From Cerrena zonata (lineage: Eukaryota; Basidiomycota; Agaricomycetes; Polyporales; Cerrenaceae), in assembly GCA_038087015.1 (NCBI GenBank), contig JASBNA010000005.1, positions 1,240,001 through 1,304,000 of the forward strand: 64,000 bases of DNA. Reading direction: 5' to 3'. A model generated the notes under the pieces. That model saw nothing but the letters and a program-made list of their open reading frames with translations. It was not told the origin of the DNA and searched no databases. The position numbers and the translations under genes were made by a program. Below, piece by piece: positions 12,818 through 24,791 of the stretch (position 1 is its first letter; each line of letters begins with the position of its first letter).

Positions 12818-14497
12818 TTTTGGCATTGTTGTCTTGGTGATATAGCCGAAAACAAACTGAAGACAAAACAAGGTTAGAAGACAGAGCACTCAGAAGGATT
12901 CAACACTTTCCCCGTTACAAGGTGAAAGGACTATCTAGTTTGGGAAGAAAGGCGGTCGAGAGCCACGAGGTGAATACAACGCCGGTAAATGCCGAGAATG
13001 TTGTTTTGGGTCTTTTGACGACGACTGGCAGAGTCCCAAAATGCTTGTTGCCTCTCGTCTTCAAATCTTCTTGTAGGATAACCCCACAGTACTTTGCAGC
13101 AATTTGCATGAAGATGAAGAGGGGTAGAAATGTAATCTGCACTCGGAACTGCTGTTGGGATGTTCTAGCTTTTCCTAGGCTTCTCGCTTGTCAAATTTAC
13201 GCAAATTGAAAAGTCTACCAGTCGAGCCGTAACTCACAGTTTACACTCCACTTTCGAACACTTCATCATGATTACTTCGCCCCCGACGAAGGCGCTGTTC
13301 TGATGATCCGAGTCCTGGATTGCTGCGTCTACTACTATGTGTACATCAAGCGGGGCTCCCATAGACCTTGGTGGCATACACTTTCGCGTATCATATCCAT
13401 ATTATCTAACGGTGGAATCTTTGTTATGCTATTCCTTCTCGCTTTGAATAGTAACGGAACTAGAAGGCCGTTAAATCGCTCGACGTCCTTCCAGAAGGGT
13501 GGGATGCTTACCGGACGGTAAGCATGCGCAGAGGATGACACAGATGCTTCCAACGACTGCAACTGTAATGCTCATGTCTTCGTTCGGGATTTTCGGGATT
13601 CAGTGGTATGTTGTCTTTACGATGTTTCGCTGGTGGCTTGGTATTTGAATACATCCAACACCAGGAAGCTGCGTTCCATTGTCGTGTTACTGACATTGCT
13701 GGGACGTGCAGGCCTCCTGAATGCTTCGCAATCTGAAATTGAACTGTATGACAAGTTCCCTTCTTAATACCTATACTCATTGAGGTTAGAAAGTTCAAAG
13801 TACGTCCTCTTTCTCGCTCGCCGTATCGCTTCTTTTGGCCTCGCTGCTCACACGTTTGGGGTATAGGGCTGTAAATGATCTTCCATAGTATATCCCAGGT
13901 TAGACTGTTTCAATAAGGCAACGCATGGAGTTATAGGCCGAAACTCTTGTTCGCAACCAAATTCTCCAAGACAATCCCCAACCCTTTATGCGCGTTTTTG
14001 GGCTTGTACAAGTCAGGTGACCGAATGTCTTATCTCGGGAGTTTGTTATAACGGATTGAGCGTATCTGTCCCTCTCGAGTCTTACTCAGATCGCTAGGCC
14101 TTATGACCATGTTCTCTGCGTTCTTCAACGTTCGTTGATAAGGTCGGCTCCAAGGGTCTTGTCGCCGATGCAAAAAACAAAACACCTATCTCGTTTGTCC
14201 TGCCGCCCCTGGCCGTTCTGTATGCTGTGCATTATTCTAGGTTCTGGCACAAAAATCATGGATTGCTCGTCGAAATCGTGTAGCCGGACGTCAAACTCGC
14301 TGACTCTTATACGTTGCCCGCCGAAATAGGAGTCCTTTTCCAGGCACGATTGAATGACTGTCATTATCGACTCTCGTCATGCCGCCCCATATCCGCTGAG
14401 CACAAGGTACAAGCATTCGTGGGTTGCAACTGGCGGACCGTTGGTACTCCCTGCCGGCAGGGTGATACTATTCTCGTTATCATGGTCTTGACAAAAC
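12818..14497. other. Intergenic region between the GPI-protein and amidase genes
   Basis: Short open frames on both strands (longest 96 codons) show no recognisable features or coherent exon chain. It includes the divergent promoters: the TATA-like element of the GPI-protein gene on the left and TATAAAG at 14498-14504 for the amidase on the right. Confidence 0.4.
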
Positions 14498-14568
14498 TAT
14501 AAAGTCCATCGCAGGACACATAGCGAGGACTGTGGAGAAGTTGCGACGACCCTCCTCGTACGAGCACC

Positions 14569-16858
14569 ATGAACTACTTTGTTCGTTTGTGGCTTGGATT
14601 CACCCTTGCATTGACAATCGTCAACGGCGCTCAGGTTTCATTCGAACTGTCGGGGACCACTCTAAAACTCGGTGGTATTCCTTACTTTGTTTCGCCTTCA
14701 CCTATTTCTCAACTTCAACTTGGCGCGGCGTCAAAGCAAATCCAATCTATAGGAAAGGCTTTCCCTGGAGGCTTGATTCCCTTCTCGGCTATCACTACAG
14801 ATGCTGCCTTTTTGGATCAGAACAGTGTTCAGCGGACTTTGAATGCATGGGCAAGTCTCGATGATGTTTGGTCCACATCGTTCCTTACAGGTATAGTCAA
14901 TTCCACCTAGTTCTATGATATTTAAACGTTGATACATATTTTGTATAGGATTGTTCATCTCATTCAATGGCACTTCCCGTAGCCCAGTCGTCTCTCTGTC
15001 TAACTCGGCTAAGGGCTTAGGTGCTCAAGTCGTTCTCACTTCTACGCAATATGCCTCTGGCACCAAGGCCTCGGAGAAGCTCGCTCCTGGACCCTACTTT
15101 GTGGAAGCTAGCACCGGAAACGTATACCAAGGTATTCTCTATAACGATATTCGCATTGCGTCTCACTTCTCTAACTGCATTTCTAGTCTTCCGCTTGTAC
15201 AATGATGAGAACCAAGCTTTCGTTTATGGAACGGTCCCTGACGGTAACGGTGGCTTCGCGGAGCTTTCAGCCCACGTAGAGGGCGCCGCTACAGAGACGA
15301 TCGCCGTTCCTTCCCGGTTGCACTACACAGCGACCAAAGAAAAGCCTTTGGCTGGCAAACGTCTTGCCGTCAAAGACATCTATGACGTCCAGGGTCTTAA
15401 GACCGGCTGTGGCAACAGGGCTTTCTTCGAGCTCTATCCCGCCAAAAACAAAACTTCACCTGCTGTTCAACGTCTTTTAGATGGCGGTATGGTGCTCGTC
15501 GGCAAGACCAAGACCTCGCAATTTGCCAATGGCGAGACTGCTACTGGTGACTGGGTTGATCTTCACGCTCCTTACAATGCTCGAGGTGATGGGTATCAGG
15601 ATGGTTCTAGCTCGTCTACGGGTTCGGGCACCAGCATGGGAGCGTACTCTTGGCTCGACTACACTATTGGTTCGGATACTGGTGGATCCATGCGTGGTCC
15701 TGCTGGTGTTAATGGTGTATTCGGTAACCGTCCTTCTCATGGTGCTGTTCCTTTGGACGATGTTATGCCCCTGTCCCCCGAATTGGACACTGCTGGTATC
15801 TTTGCAAGGGATGCTAAGTCTTGGGCGACGGCAGGTCACTGGTGGTACCAGAACTTCACCTCCGTTAGTGTTTCGTTGACATTGAATTCGAGTTGAGATT
15901 GACACCCAAGTTTTAGGCCAAGTCATTCCCCAAGAAGATTTTGTTCCCCACAGATACGTCCGGAAGCAGCTCCCTTACCACTCCACCCGCTGCTGGAACC
16001 GCCAACGCAATGTTCAACACTTTCATCACTAAACTCGAGAAGTTCCTCGGTACAAATCGAACCGAGGTGAACTTTGCCGGCATGTGGAACACAACTAAGC
16101 CCGCAAACTCTACCGCGCCGAGCTTGGCAGTCCTTTTGAACACAACTTACGCCGATCTCATCACTCTTGACCAAATCGCCTTGCTCGCTGATCCTTTCAT
16201 TGCGGATTACAAAGCCGCTCACGGAGGTCGCACTCCATTCATTAACCCTGCTCCTTTCAATCGGTGGGGATACGGTCGTACTCTACCTTCCACACAGAAG
16301 GTAGAAGCTATCGCTAACAAGACCACGTTCATGAACTGGTTTTCAAGCCAAGTCGTCAAACCTAATGCGACTTCGTGCTCGGAAAGTCTATTCCTGTATC
16401 CTCAAAGCTCCGGTAGTACCAACTACAGGAACATCTTCCGATCGTAAGCTATAGCTTCATTCGTTTAACTTTGATTGCTCAAATACGTTTTCATATAGCG
16501 CGCCTACTGCTCCTTTTGGCTTTAGCGCAAATCGAATTGCAGTTCATGCCGAAACTCCTGACATGGTCGTTCCAAGTGAGTTTGTTCAATCCAAAGTTTC
16601 GTAGTATGATTCTAAATGACACATGATAGTTGGAGAACTTGCTTACAACTCTACCATCACTGGTGTCACCGAATTTCTTCCTGTATCCGTGAGCTTTATC
16701 GCAGCAAAAGGATGCGTAAGTATTTTTGACTCCATTCACCTTCTGGGTAACATGAGCTAAGATTATATTTATAGGACTTGATGCTTTTCGACCTGTTCGC
16801 CGCTTTGCAGGACGCGGGAATTATCTCACCCGTGAAGACTGGCTCTAGACTATTCTAA
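14569..16858 (+). CDS. Secreted amidase-signature hydrolase with an Arp1-like N-terminal region
   Basis: Seven exons (14569-14890, 14949-15131, 15187-15863, 15917-16443, 16499-16575, 16630-16715, 16775-16858) join into 651 residues. The signal peptide is [20 protein letters not shown]. About residues 20-190 resemble the N-terminal region found in fungal proteins annotated as scytalone-dehydratase-like Arp1. The amidase domain shows the Ser-cisSer-Lys triad: Lys in LAVKDIYD, cis-Ser in GSSSSTGSG, and the nucleophile in [13 protein letters not shown]. Many N-x-S/T sites fit secretion. TATAAAG lies 65 bases before the ATG. The enzyme probably hydrolyses an amide outside the cell; the substrate is unknown. 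Confidence 0.9.
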
Positions 16859-17066
16859 ATAATTGTTTTATCTTACCTTACACACTTCGGTCCTGTGCGA
16901 GCTTTCTTATATGGAAAATTGACTCACTCACTTCGTCTTTCCTGTAACTAGGACACGTAGACCATACTATTGTTATAACAGTAACAAATTCAATGACAAG
17001 AAACCACTGATTGTAATAGTACAAGAATTATCGCTCAAATCAGACAACCGTCTGACAGTCAACCTC

Positions 17067-17376
17067 TCAAACCTTCGCACCACAGGCACATGGACCGGCG
17101 CAGTTGCATGCATTAGCTTTGCCACACGCACACTGTACGTCATTCAGTTAATATAATCGTCTCGTATATATCCTCGTAGACGACTCACTCCAGAGGCGTG
17201 AGCTTGAGTCTTGGTGTTGTTACTGCAGGAGCTGCAGGTGCACGAATCCTTGGCACAAGGGCAGCCACTTCCGCCGCTACCGCATGCGCTGTATGAATAT
17301 CATGAATACGAGAATCGACTTCACATTGAGGGAGGAGGTCGTCTCACCTGCAACCGTTCTGACAAGAGCAAGCCAT
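17067..17376 (-). CDS. Metallothionein
   Basis: Exons are 17376-17348, 17288-17189 and 17132-17067, giving 64 residues with 15 cysteines. The start is MACSCQNGC. CxC and CC-spaced motifs follow in two clusters: CPCAKDSCTCSSC in the first half, and CACGKANACNC plus CACGAKV at the end, with a Cys-free linker (SNNTKTQAHASG) between them. This is the usual two-cluster fungal metallothionein layout for binding Cu(I), Zn or Cd in the cytosol. TATATAAA on the minus strand lies about 75 bases upstream, as expected for a strongly inducible gene. I found no confident metal-response element. Confidence 0.9.
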
Positions 17377-17455
17377 TGTGATGTGTATTGTTCGACGTGG
17401 GTGTGTTGGTTGAAGATAGGATACACTGACTTCGAAAGCTCTTGGGGTTTATATA

Positions 17456-18715
17456 TGACATCCAAGCCAACCCACGACCTGACAAGGTTGTCAAACGAGG
17501 TTCTGGACTACACCTCATGTATCCTTGGTTAGGTCAGCGCTCAGGGTTCAAACCTTCATTGAAGGATGCCATCTTTACAAGAACACCACTGAATTTAGTC
17601 ATGTGAGTCCTAGTGCTGTGGCACTGGCACTTACGGGGTGGCCATATGATTACCATATTATATGTTGAAGCCATGGGCGAGAGCACTCCAAATATTCATA
17701 TCACTCACATTGACTGTACATCTACATTTCAATCAGTCACGAATTTCCAAACAATGACCATCGGACGCGACGTACGATACAAGAATGAGGACATGGGTTC
17801 CCGCAGCTGCTGCTGTTCCTGCCGCAAGGACGTTGTATTTCGGTTCTCGCTCCTTCCTTCTTAGTGAGGAAACCTGCAAACCCAACCCACCTGTCGGCTC
17901 AGACACTCTGGCACACACAATCCCCCGTTTCTCCACTATCTCCCCCCTTTGCCATTAGGTCTCCCCTCTAGTTGCGTCTCCCCTCGACCTGGAATAATGT
18001 CTTCCACTCCTTCGTCCATCCCTCATAATTTCCACTTTATCTTCTACAAGAGTGACGACTCGTAGATCTCATTTCTTTTCGACGAAGAATACCTCACATA
18101 ACGAGGTCGCTACATGCGATAGAAAATCGGCTTTGTGGGCACATCGGGTGCGTATTAGTTTAGTGAATGCAGGAGGCATAATAGGCTAACGTACGCCGAT
18201 CGAGTTCCCCACATTCCTAGGGCACATCTAGCAATGGCAACCTTTCCTCAACCACAGGCGCATCCAATTTCGGATGGGTTGCAAGCGTCATGTAGATCGA
18301 ACAACGCACAATCATGGTTACACATAATCAAACACCATCGAGATATCAGGCCACCCACAACTGTCCTGGCAAGAGCATGTGTCGACCATTGTGGTACTCT
18401 GTTGCCATGAATTTGCGCGTTTGTACGATGACTGTGAGGGTGCGAGAGAAGCAAAGGTAAGCACTCTGAAGAGAGAGAAGTATAAATGATTTGAAATGTA
18501 GAGTCTATACGAGAGGAATATCTTGACCAACGACGCTGCGATCTTCATCCCGGCACAACACCGAGTTAACTCATGATGAATGGAAGTCAAACAATATTGT
18601 TATACGTATCTTGTACATTTACAACATTAGAGAAGGGCCGGTTACAGTATACAGAGACAATAAATAGAGAAACTAGAGAACATACAACAGTATAATGATC
18701 GGGGTCTATGTTGGA
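17456..18715. other. Intergenic region with a metallothionein-like start
   Basis: Most of this stretch has no supportable gene. On the minus strand an ATG at 18389-18387 opens a frame reading MVDTCSCQDSCG, close to the N-terminus of the neighbouring metallothionein. A TTTATAC element lies about 90 bases upstream. The frame ends after 11 more codons without further Cys clusters, and I could not build a second Cys-rich exon. It may be a metallothionein relic or chance. Confidence 0.3.
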
Positions 18716-21700
18716 TTAGGGGCTTGAATTTGTCGGCACGACCTTCTCGGGGGACTCGCTCGAGAGTACAGGGCTAGAATGGGAAACCTTTTGTTGTTGC
18801 TTGGAGAAATGTGCGAAAATCGACCTGAACCTTTCTCGCTTGGGTACGTACGGCTCTACTTGTTTCCCTCCTTCATGAGGAATGTGTTGATGGTGATGAT
18901 GTTTTCCATCCGGGACCACCGTCAAGAAGTTGACAACCATGGACCACAAGTTATTGCCTGAGAACATGTGTTCATCCGACAGCACAGACTGGTCAGCGAT
19001 CCTCGCCAGTTCCACTGCTTCCGCCGTGTCTCTTCGTGAAACAATACTACTTGGAGGAGGATGTTCGTCTGCTTCCAACGCCCAGGCCCAGTTCCAACTT
19101 CCGATTTCGAGCAGATTTTCCTTGAGGTCTTTCGCTTTGTCATCGGACCCCTGTCGGAGCTGGCCATCCTCGAAATACGTCTGCAGTTGGTTCATCTTCC
19201 TCGTCGCATCGCGTCTCGCTGTCTCAAAGTGTCGAAGACGACGTTTAGCAATCGTCTGCGTCGTGCTGTGAAATTTCTTGTCGAACTTTGTCTTGCCGTC
19301 CAGATAGCGTCGCAAGGCTAGCTCAGAGACGACGCCAACGAGTTCGTCGGGAAGACTGAATGCCGACAGTTCGTGTTCGGGTTCCAAGGGACGGATAACA
19401 CCTCGCGTCGAAACTCGTTCTCGTATCATCGTTTTCTACAGACTATCAGCATGGTCCAACCAGCGTGAAAGAATCACATACCAGACCATGTGCGTACACA
19501 ATGTCTTCGCCTGCCGTCCTCACACCAGCCTTCCCGGTTTCCGAGTCAATGGAATCCTGAAACCTCGGTCCACCAACATCAACAGAGTTGTCGTGAGATT
19601 GGAATCCCGGAGAAGGCGGAACAGCTCTAAACGGAAACGAGCTAGTTTTGGGCGAAGAAAGGGCTGCCGAAGCTTTAGTGATACTCGCACTCAACGCTCT
19701 ACGCAGAGACATCCTCGACGTTTTCTCTTCGTCTGATGTCCTCCGAGAGCCCTCGGTTCGGCTTCGTTGGCGTTGGCTGTCGTTTGGAAAACTAGGTGTA
19801 GAATGCATACGGGGAAGAGGCGGAGCGCCAGAGGGCGAACCACTGGAACTGGTTGCGTATAATGGGGTACCTGGTGGTGATTCGACAATTAGGATACTCT
19901 CTAGAGAGCTGTCCTCTGGGATTGTCGGGGGGACTATGCCTGTGACGAGCTTGATGAATGACGCAATGGCACGGTAGCAGTACTTGGCAGGGGTCGTGAA
20001 TGAGAACAATACAGGAAGAATGTGCGCAGTATCTATGAAAGGATTGAATTCGTCGAGCGAAAGATATTCTACAATGAACATACCATCGTATACTTGGAGG
20101 TGTACGGGAGTTGGGCCATACTTCTTTTCAATTCCAATCAAGGAAGGATACATGGCTCGAGTTTCATTCTTCACGGGATACTTTTCGGGATGAGCAGCCT
20201 TGTGTGCACTAAGGACGAAAATTCATTACCAATACAGGAGGATAGATCAGTCATAATACTGACAAATAAACAATTTCATCTCGCAGTACTTCTTTGTCAC
20301 TTGCAATGACAAGCAGGGGCGGCAGTCCCCCCAGGTACGAGACAACCGGACTGACCAACGGGTGTTGCAAAAGATAGTTAGGTGCGTACAGATGAACTTG
20401 GTCATCGATGGTTAGAGTACTACCATCCGCAGTCTGACAAGACACCGACTGGCTGCGAACGGAAGAGTCGGGGATAGGTAACGATGCCGAAGAACCAAGA
20501 TGGAGTGTCTGTCCTGTTTCTGGTACTTGAACATCGTGACTAGGCGAGAGAAGACCATCCAAGCGTCCCGGAAGAGCGACATCTAGTGGTTGAACTGATG
20601 GTTGGGTGCTCTTCGTACGACCCTTTGTCGTCAGATGAACTGCTTGACGTATTCTCGAACGAACTGACTCTTGTACCGTCACCGTTATTTCGTCCGGGGG
20701 CGGTGGCCACAGGGTACTGGGTTTGTACAATGAGAGACCATATGGTGGTATCACGTCCTAAGCATGCATGAATTGAGATACGGGTCCATGGACATATAAT
20801 GAATTTCGGGTGCTCACAGTAGCGGTGTTGAGATGAATGCTGGGGAAAGAATGTGTGAGGTCGCACCAGGGGGAAATAAGCACCCCGCCAGCGGGCATAG
20901 GCAGACCTGTATCGCGCAGGACTTGCAACAGGGCGATACATAGCCCGCCACCTGCGGAATCACCTGCGACCACAATGTGGGCCGGTTTGACGGGACGGTG
21001 AGAAGACCCTGCTGGTGGTCGTATGAGGTACAGATCTGCAAAATTGAAGGTAAGATGGAGAAGATGAAGAGAGCGATTCAAAAAGAACCGTACAAGCAGC
21101 AATCATGTCTTGCAGAGCACACGGAAAAGGGGTATTGCGGAGCCAGTCGGTAGTTTATTGCTGAATAGACGTCAATCATTTGTGCCTCTGTAAGGAAGAA
21201 CGATGGAAAGTACCGAATACACGACCCTTAATCTTACGCGCATGTCGCTGGATGCTGTATCTACAGATTGTTACATGTGTGGGTTCAGGGTCCAAAAATC
21301 AAACTTCTTTGGACATACCTTTCTTGATCGATACTCCCGAAATAGTAGCCACCTGCGAACATATGAGGAACGGGATTCGATTACAAATGGAAGAGAGTTT
21401 ACCTCCATGAGCATAGAGAATGCATCTCATTTCGTCCATCTCTGGTTGGTAATGTGCAGACGCATCGGAGTGTACACCTTGCTCAGGAGGGGGACTTCTT
21501 TGACTATCGCTCGTGCTACTCCGCTGTCTTTCATGAGCCTTGAAACGCTTTTCAGCGTCGTCCCAGTCTTTCTTGGCAGCCATCCATTCGGCATCAACTC
21601 TATACCAAATCAGAAACGATTGAATAAGAACCCTGAACCAGGATAACGTTACCTACCCTTTCACTCCGCGAACCTGCCACCACTTTGTGCCGCCAACAAG

Positions 21701-22164
21701 CCGTTTCGTCATCTCGACACCGCCAAGAGCTTGTATCAAGTATGTTGCAGCTTCATCGCAAAATGACATTGGTACGCAGACCTTTACGACATGAACCCAG
21801 GGCGGAGAGGGCGTTCGCATGTTGGAGAACCGTTGTAACTCCTCCACGGAGTGTCTAGAATGAGAATATGATTAATAACACTGAAGCAATAAGAGGGAAA
21901 CATGCATTGCTCACTTCGTAGAGGCCTCCAAGAAAGCCTAGGAGAGGTCGTGAGACATCAACTGGGGAAATATATGAAGTCCCTCACCTTCACAATATTG
22001 AAAGCCTCATCGTACAGGAGCTCATCCTGCCTCAACTGCGTTGTTCCGTTGCTACTAGAATTGTTATCCTTCAGGGTACGTTCGAAGTAGTGTTTGACAA
22101 GAGTCCCTAAGACTATGGAACCAATCTTGACACCTGCTTCGCTCGTGAGTGTGTTTATAGGCAT
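18716..22164 (-). CDS. Alpha/beta hydrolase fold-3 (hormone-sensitive-lipase type), one-base frameshift
   Basis: Twelve exons on the minus strand: 22164-21988, 21937-21915, 21854-21657, 21599-21403, 21352-21319, 21260-21214, 21160-21094, 21035-20818, 20757-20264, 20208-20084, 20032-19482, 19435-18716. They give about 949 residues. HSL-family signatures are present: oxyanion hole HGGGYYFG, nucleophile elbow GDSAGGG, an acidic site in [13 protein letters not shown] and the catalytic His in [13 protein letters not shown] Ser/Pro-rich insertion separates the halves and a long basic C-terminal extension (about residues 620-949) follows. Exon 7 has CCCCTTTT where the frame requires one T fewer (plus-strand A run 21125-21128); removing it keeps all later junctions in phase. 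The enzyme is likely a lipase or esterase; localisation is unclear. Confidence 0.9.
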
Positions 22165-23200
22165 ATTGGCTGGCAATGCCGGCGGGAGTTTGGGGAGATT
22201 TAGTCTCCTGCCCACGAGAGGTATTTGACAGTTAAGACAAGGAATGTTTGCATGAAGGTTTGCGGTGGCCAAGCCCGAACTGCAGCCTGCGTAACACGCC
22301 CTGACCAGCGGCGAAGGCTGTGCCGCCCACAATTTTGTTTCACTCGGCTCCGTTCCTTCTCTTGCTTTTTACCTTCATCATCGCGATCACGTCCTCCATA
22401 TCACCTACTAATCGGACGAGATTCTGGTGGCGGTGAGCATGTGATTGCGTTAAAACCGATACAAATATTACAGGGTGGTGTTCGATACAGTCACGCTATT
22501 GAATTAGCCTCATTTTCAACGTAGAAGAGCTCAATGTGACCTCTGTTCACAGACCGAACGCAATGCTTAGATTAGTTTCGTAGGTTACGAGAAGCTCTGA
22601 GGCATTGTAGCAATCAAATGGTGAGAAACAATCATAAATGCGCGCGACTACATCACTCGTCGAAATCGTCTATCATCAGGAACATTGCCATCTGTCAATA
22701 GTAGCAGGGAACAGCAGGGAACCTACGGTATATATGATGATGGTTTCTAGGATTATTATAGGCTATGTCCGATACGACGTTACAAATTCAAGTTTGCCCC
22801 CCTGAACGAAGGTCTCAGACCAAATCTCATATTTACCTGTAGTCTGAGGTTTGAACAAGTTTTGTACGTGTTATCTCGCTGCAGACGGGCTAACAAATTG
22901 AAGAACTCTATAAATACTGAAACCATTCATTGACATATTTTAGGATACATATGATGATCTCAATTGACAGCGTTAACAGTCACTTGGAAAAGCTTAGAAC
23001 GAATCAGCTTCGCAGCTATGGAGAACCAAGCACAGTAATTGTAACAGGAAGCACAAATTCAGTACGACAATCCTGATGGGAATGGAATAGGAATACCGGA
23101 ATGTGCATGGTGCACCGCCGCCCTCGCTCTAGACGTAGGGTCGAAAGTTAATCCTTGTCGGATATCACCTTGAAGTTCGCGCCGTTGGTTTCGTCCTCGC
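22165..23200. other. Intergenic region upstream of the hydrolase gene
   Basis: It holds the hydrolase 5' leader (open on the minus strand to 22332, without family resemblance) and roughly 900 bases with only short open frames. No RNA gene or repeat stands out before the tandem array. Confidence 0.4.
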
Positions 23201-23204
23201 ACAA

Positions 23205-24025
23205 GGCGAGGAGTACTTATCCCAGGGACCACGGAAAGGTCGGCGCCGGACATCTTGTATGCCCTCCCCAGGAACCTGTAAAAAAACCAAAGAGCACGTC
23301 AGTACTGGTCTCTTAAGGTGCTTGAGGGTCTTAACGATCTTGAGGTTTGGTCATTTGGTTTCTTCCCCTGCAAGCTAGTATGTCAGCCGTCTTGAAGCTG
23401 GGGAGTACTTATCCCGAGGACCGCGTAAAGGTAGACCAGGACAACTTGCGATGCCCCCCTCGGGAGCTAGAAAACAAAAACGTAACAGTCAGTAGTAGGT
23501 CTTGATGTTTGGTCATTTAGTTTCATCCCCTGCAGGCAATATCAGCCGTCTTGAAGCTGGGGACTACTTATCCCGAGGACCTCGTAAAGGTAGATCCAGG
23601 ACAATTTGCAATGCCCCCCTCGGGAACCTGTAAAATAAAGGGTAAGTCAGTACTGGTCTCTCAAGGTGCTTGAAGATCTTGACGAGCTTGAGGTTTGGTC
23701 ATTCAGTTTCTTCCCCTGCAGGCAATATCAGCCGTCTTGAAGCTGGGGAGTACTTATCCCGAGGACCACGTAAAGGTAGACCAGGACAGATTGCAATGCC
23801 CCCCTCGGGAACCTGTAAAATGAAGATTATGTCAGTACTAGTCGTTTGAGGGTCTTGACGGGCTTGAGGTTTGGTCATTTAGTTTCTTTCCCCTGCAAGC
23901 TATGTCAGCCGTCTTGAAGCTGGGGAGTACTTATCCCGAGGACCGCGTAAAGGTAGACCAGGACAACTTGCTATGCCCCCCTCGGGAACCTGTAAAATAA
24001 AAGAGTAACAGTCAGTAGTCGGGGC
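23205..24025. repeat. Tandem array of five units of about 170-190 bp
   Basis: A conserved core (GGGGAGTACTTATCCCGAGG, then CGTAAAGGTAGACCAGGAC, then CCCCCCTCGGGAACCTGTAA) recurs with GAGTAC or GACTAC at 23211, 23403, 23572, 23748 and 23925. Spacings are 192, 169, 176 and 177. The first copy is clearly more diverged. Most spacers contain GAGGTTTGGTCATT, a pyrimidine run ending CCCCTGCAG or CCCCTGCAAG, and GTCTTGAAGCTG. In the four later copies CCCGAGG and CCTCGGG form an inverted pair about 45 bases apart. On the plus strand several units look like an exon bounded by intron-like ends (TTTCTTCCCCTGCAG before, GTCAGT or GTAAGTCAGT after) and read SAVLKLGSTYPED. Confidence 0.8.
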
Positions 24026-24362
24026 GAGGGGAAGAGGTGAGGGTGAAAGTGAAAGTGAAGGTGAGGGAAGAGGTAGAGGAGAGAGAAGGGGGAGGGGGAG
24101 GATAAAGGGGAGAGAGCGGAGGGTAAGGGAGGAGGTAAGGGAGGACGGAGAGAAGAAGGGAGGGCGGGGGAGATGAAAGGGGGTGGGCGGATAAGATGAA
24201 GAGGTGAGAGGAGGAGAGGAGGATATGAGAAGGTGAGAAGTGGGTGGGTGAGGAGGAAGAGGAGTAAGTGGGGTGAGAGGAGAGAGGAGGGGGGAGTAAG
24301 CGGAGGGAGAGGAGGTAAGATGGCGAGGTGGTAGTGGTATGAGATGAAGAGAGAAGTGAGGT
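24026..24362. repeat. Polypurine (GA-rich) tract
   Basis: About 335 bases consist almost only of A and G on the plus strand, with repeated GAGG, GGGAGG, GTGAGG and AAGGG words and very few pyrimidines other than T in GTGAG or GGTG. It follows directly after the tandem array. Such mirror-like purine tracts can form triplex (H-DNA), and the several GGG/GGGG runs could support G-quadruplexes. No coding function is apparent. Confidence 0.75.
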
Positions 24363-24791
24363 TGGAACCTGCGAGCAGGGGTTGTTTTATGCTTGGTGAA
24401 AGAGGCTGACTGCTTATGTCAGGGAATTCAAGTTTGAACCAACAGACCTTCCTAATCTGGACGCTGCCAGCCTCTCAATGAGAGATGGTCGCTGACGTCA
24501 GTGGTACGGGAAAGGGCTCGATTCAAATCGACGAAACAGAATAATCGTAGCATTCAATTGAGGATGGGAAGTAATAAAATTACATTGAAATAATATGTAT
24601 CGGAATCAAACATAGCTCACTATCCTGGTTGGAGTTCACGTTGAATTTCACCAGAGGCAAGGTAAGACGCAAAGATGTGCATCTACTTGCAGTACCTATG
24701 TCAATAGAAAACAACGATGAAGTACACGGAATATTTATAACATTTGACAGAATCACTGTGTACGAAGCAGCAGTAGCTACTTCCAAAATAA

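Noticed and set aside
15477..15926. 149-codon minus-strand frame opposite the amidase
   Set aside because: It is an antisense shadow of the amidase catalytic exon.
23059..23253. 64-codon minus-strand frame over the first repeat unit
   Set aside because: The frame is not conserved in the other four units, so coding on the minus strand is not supported.
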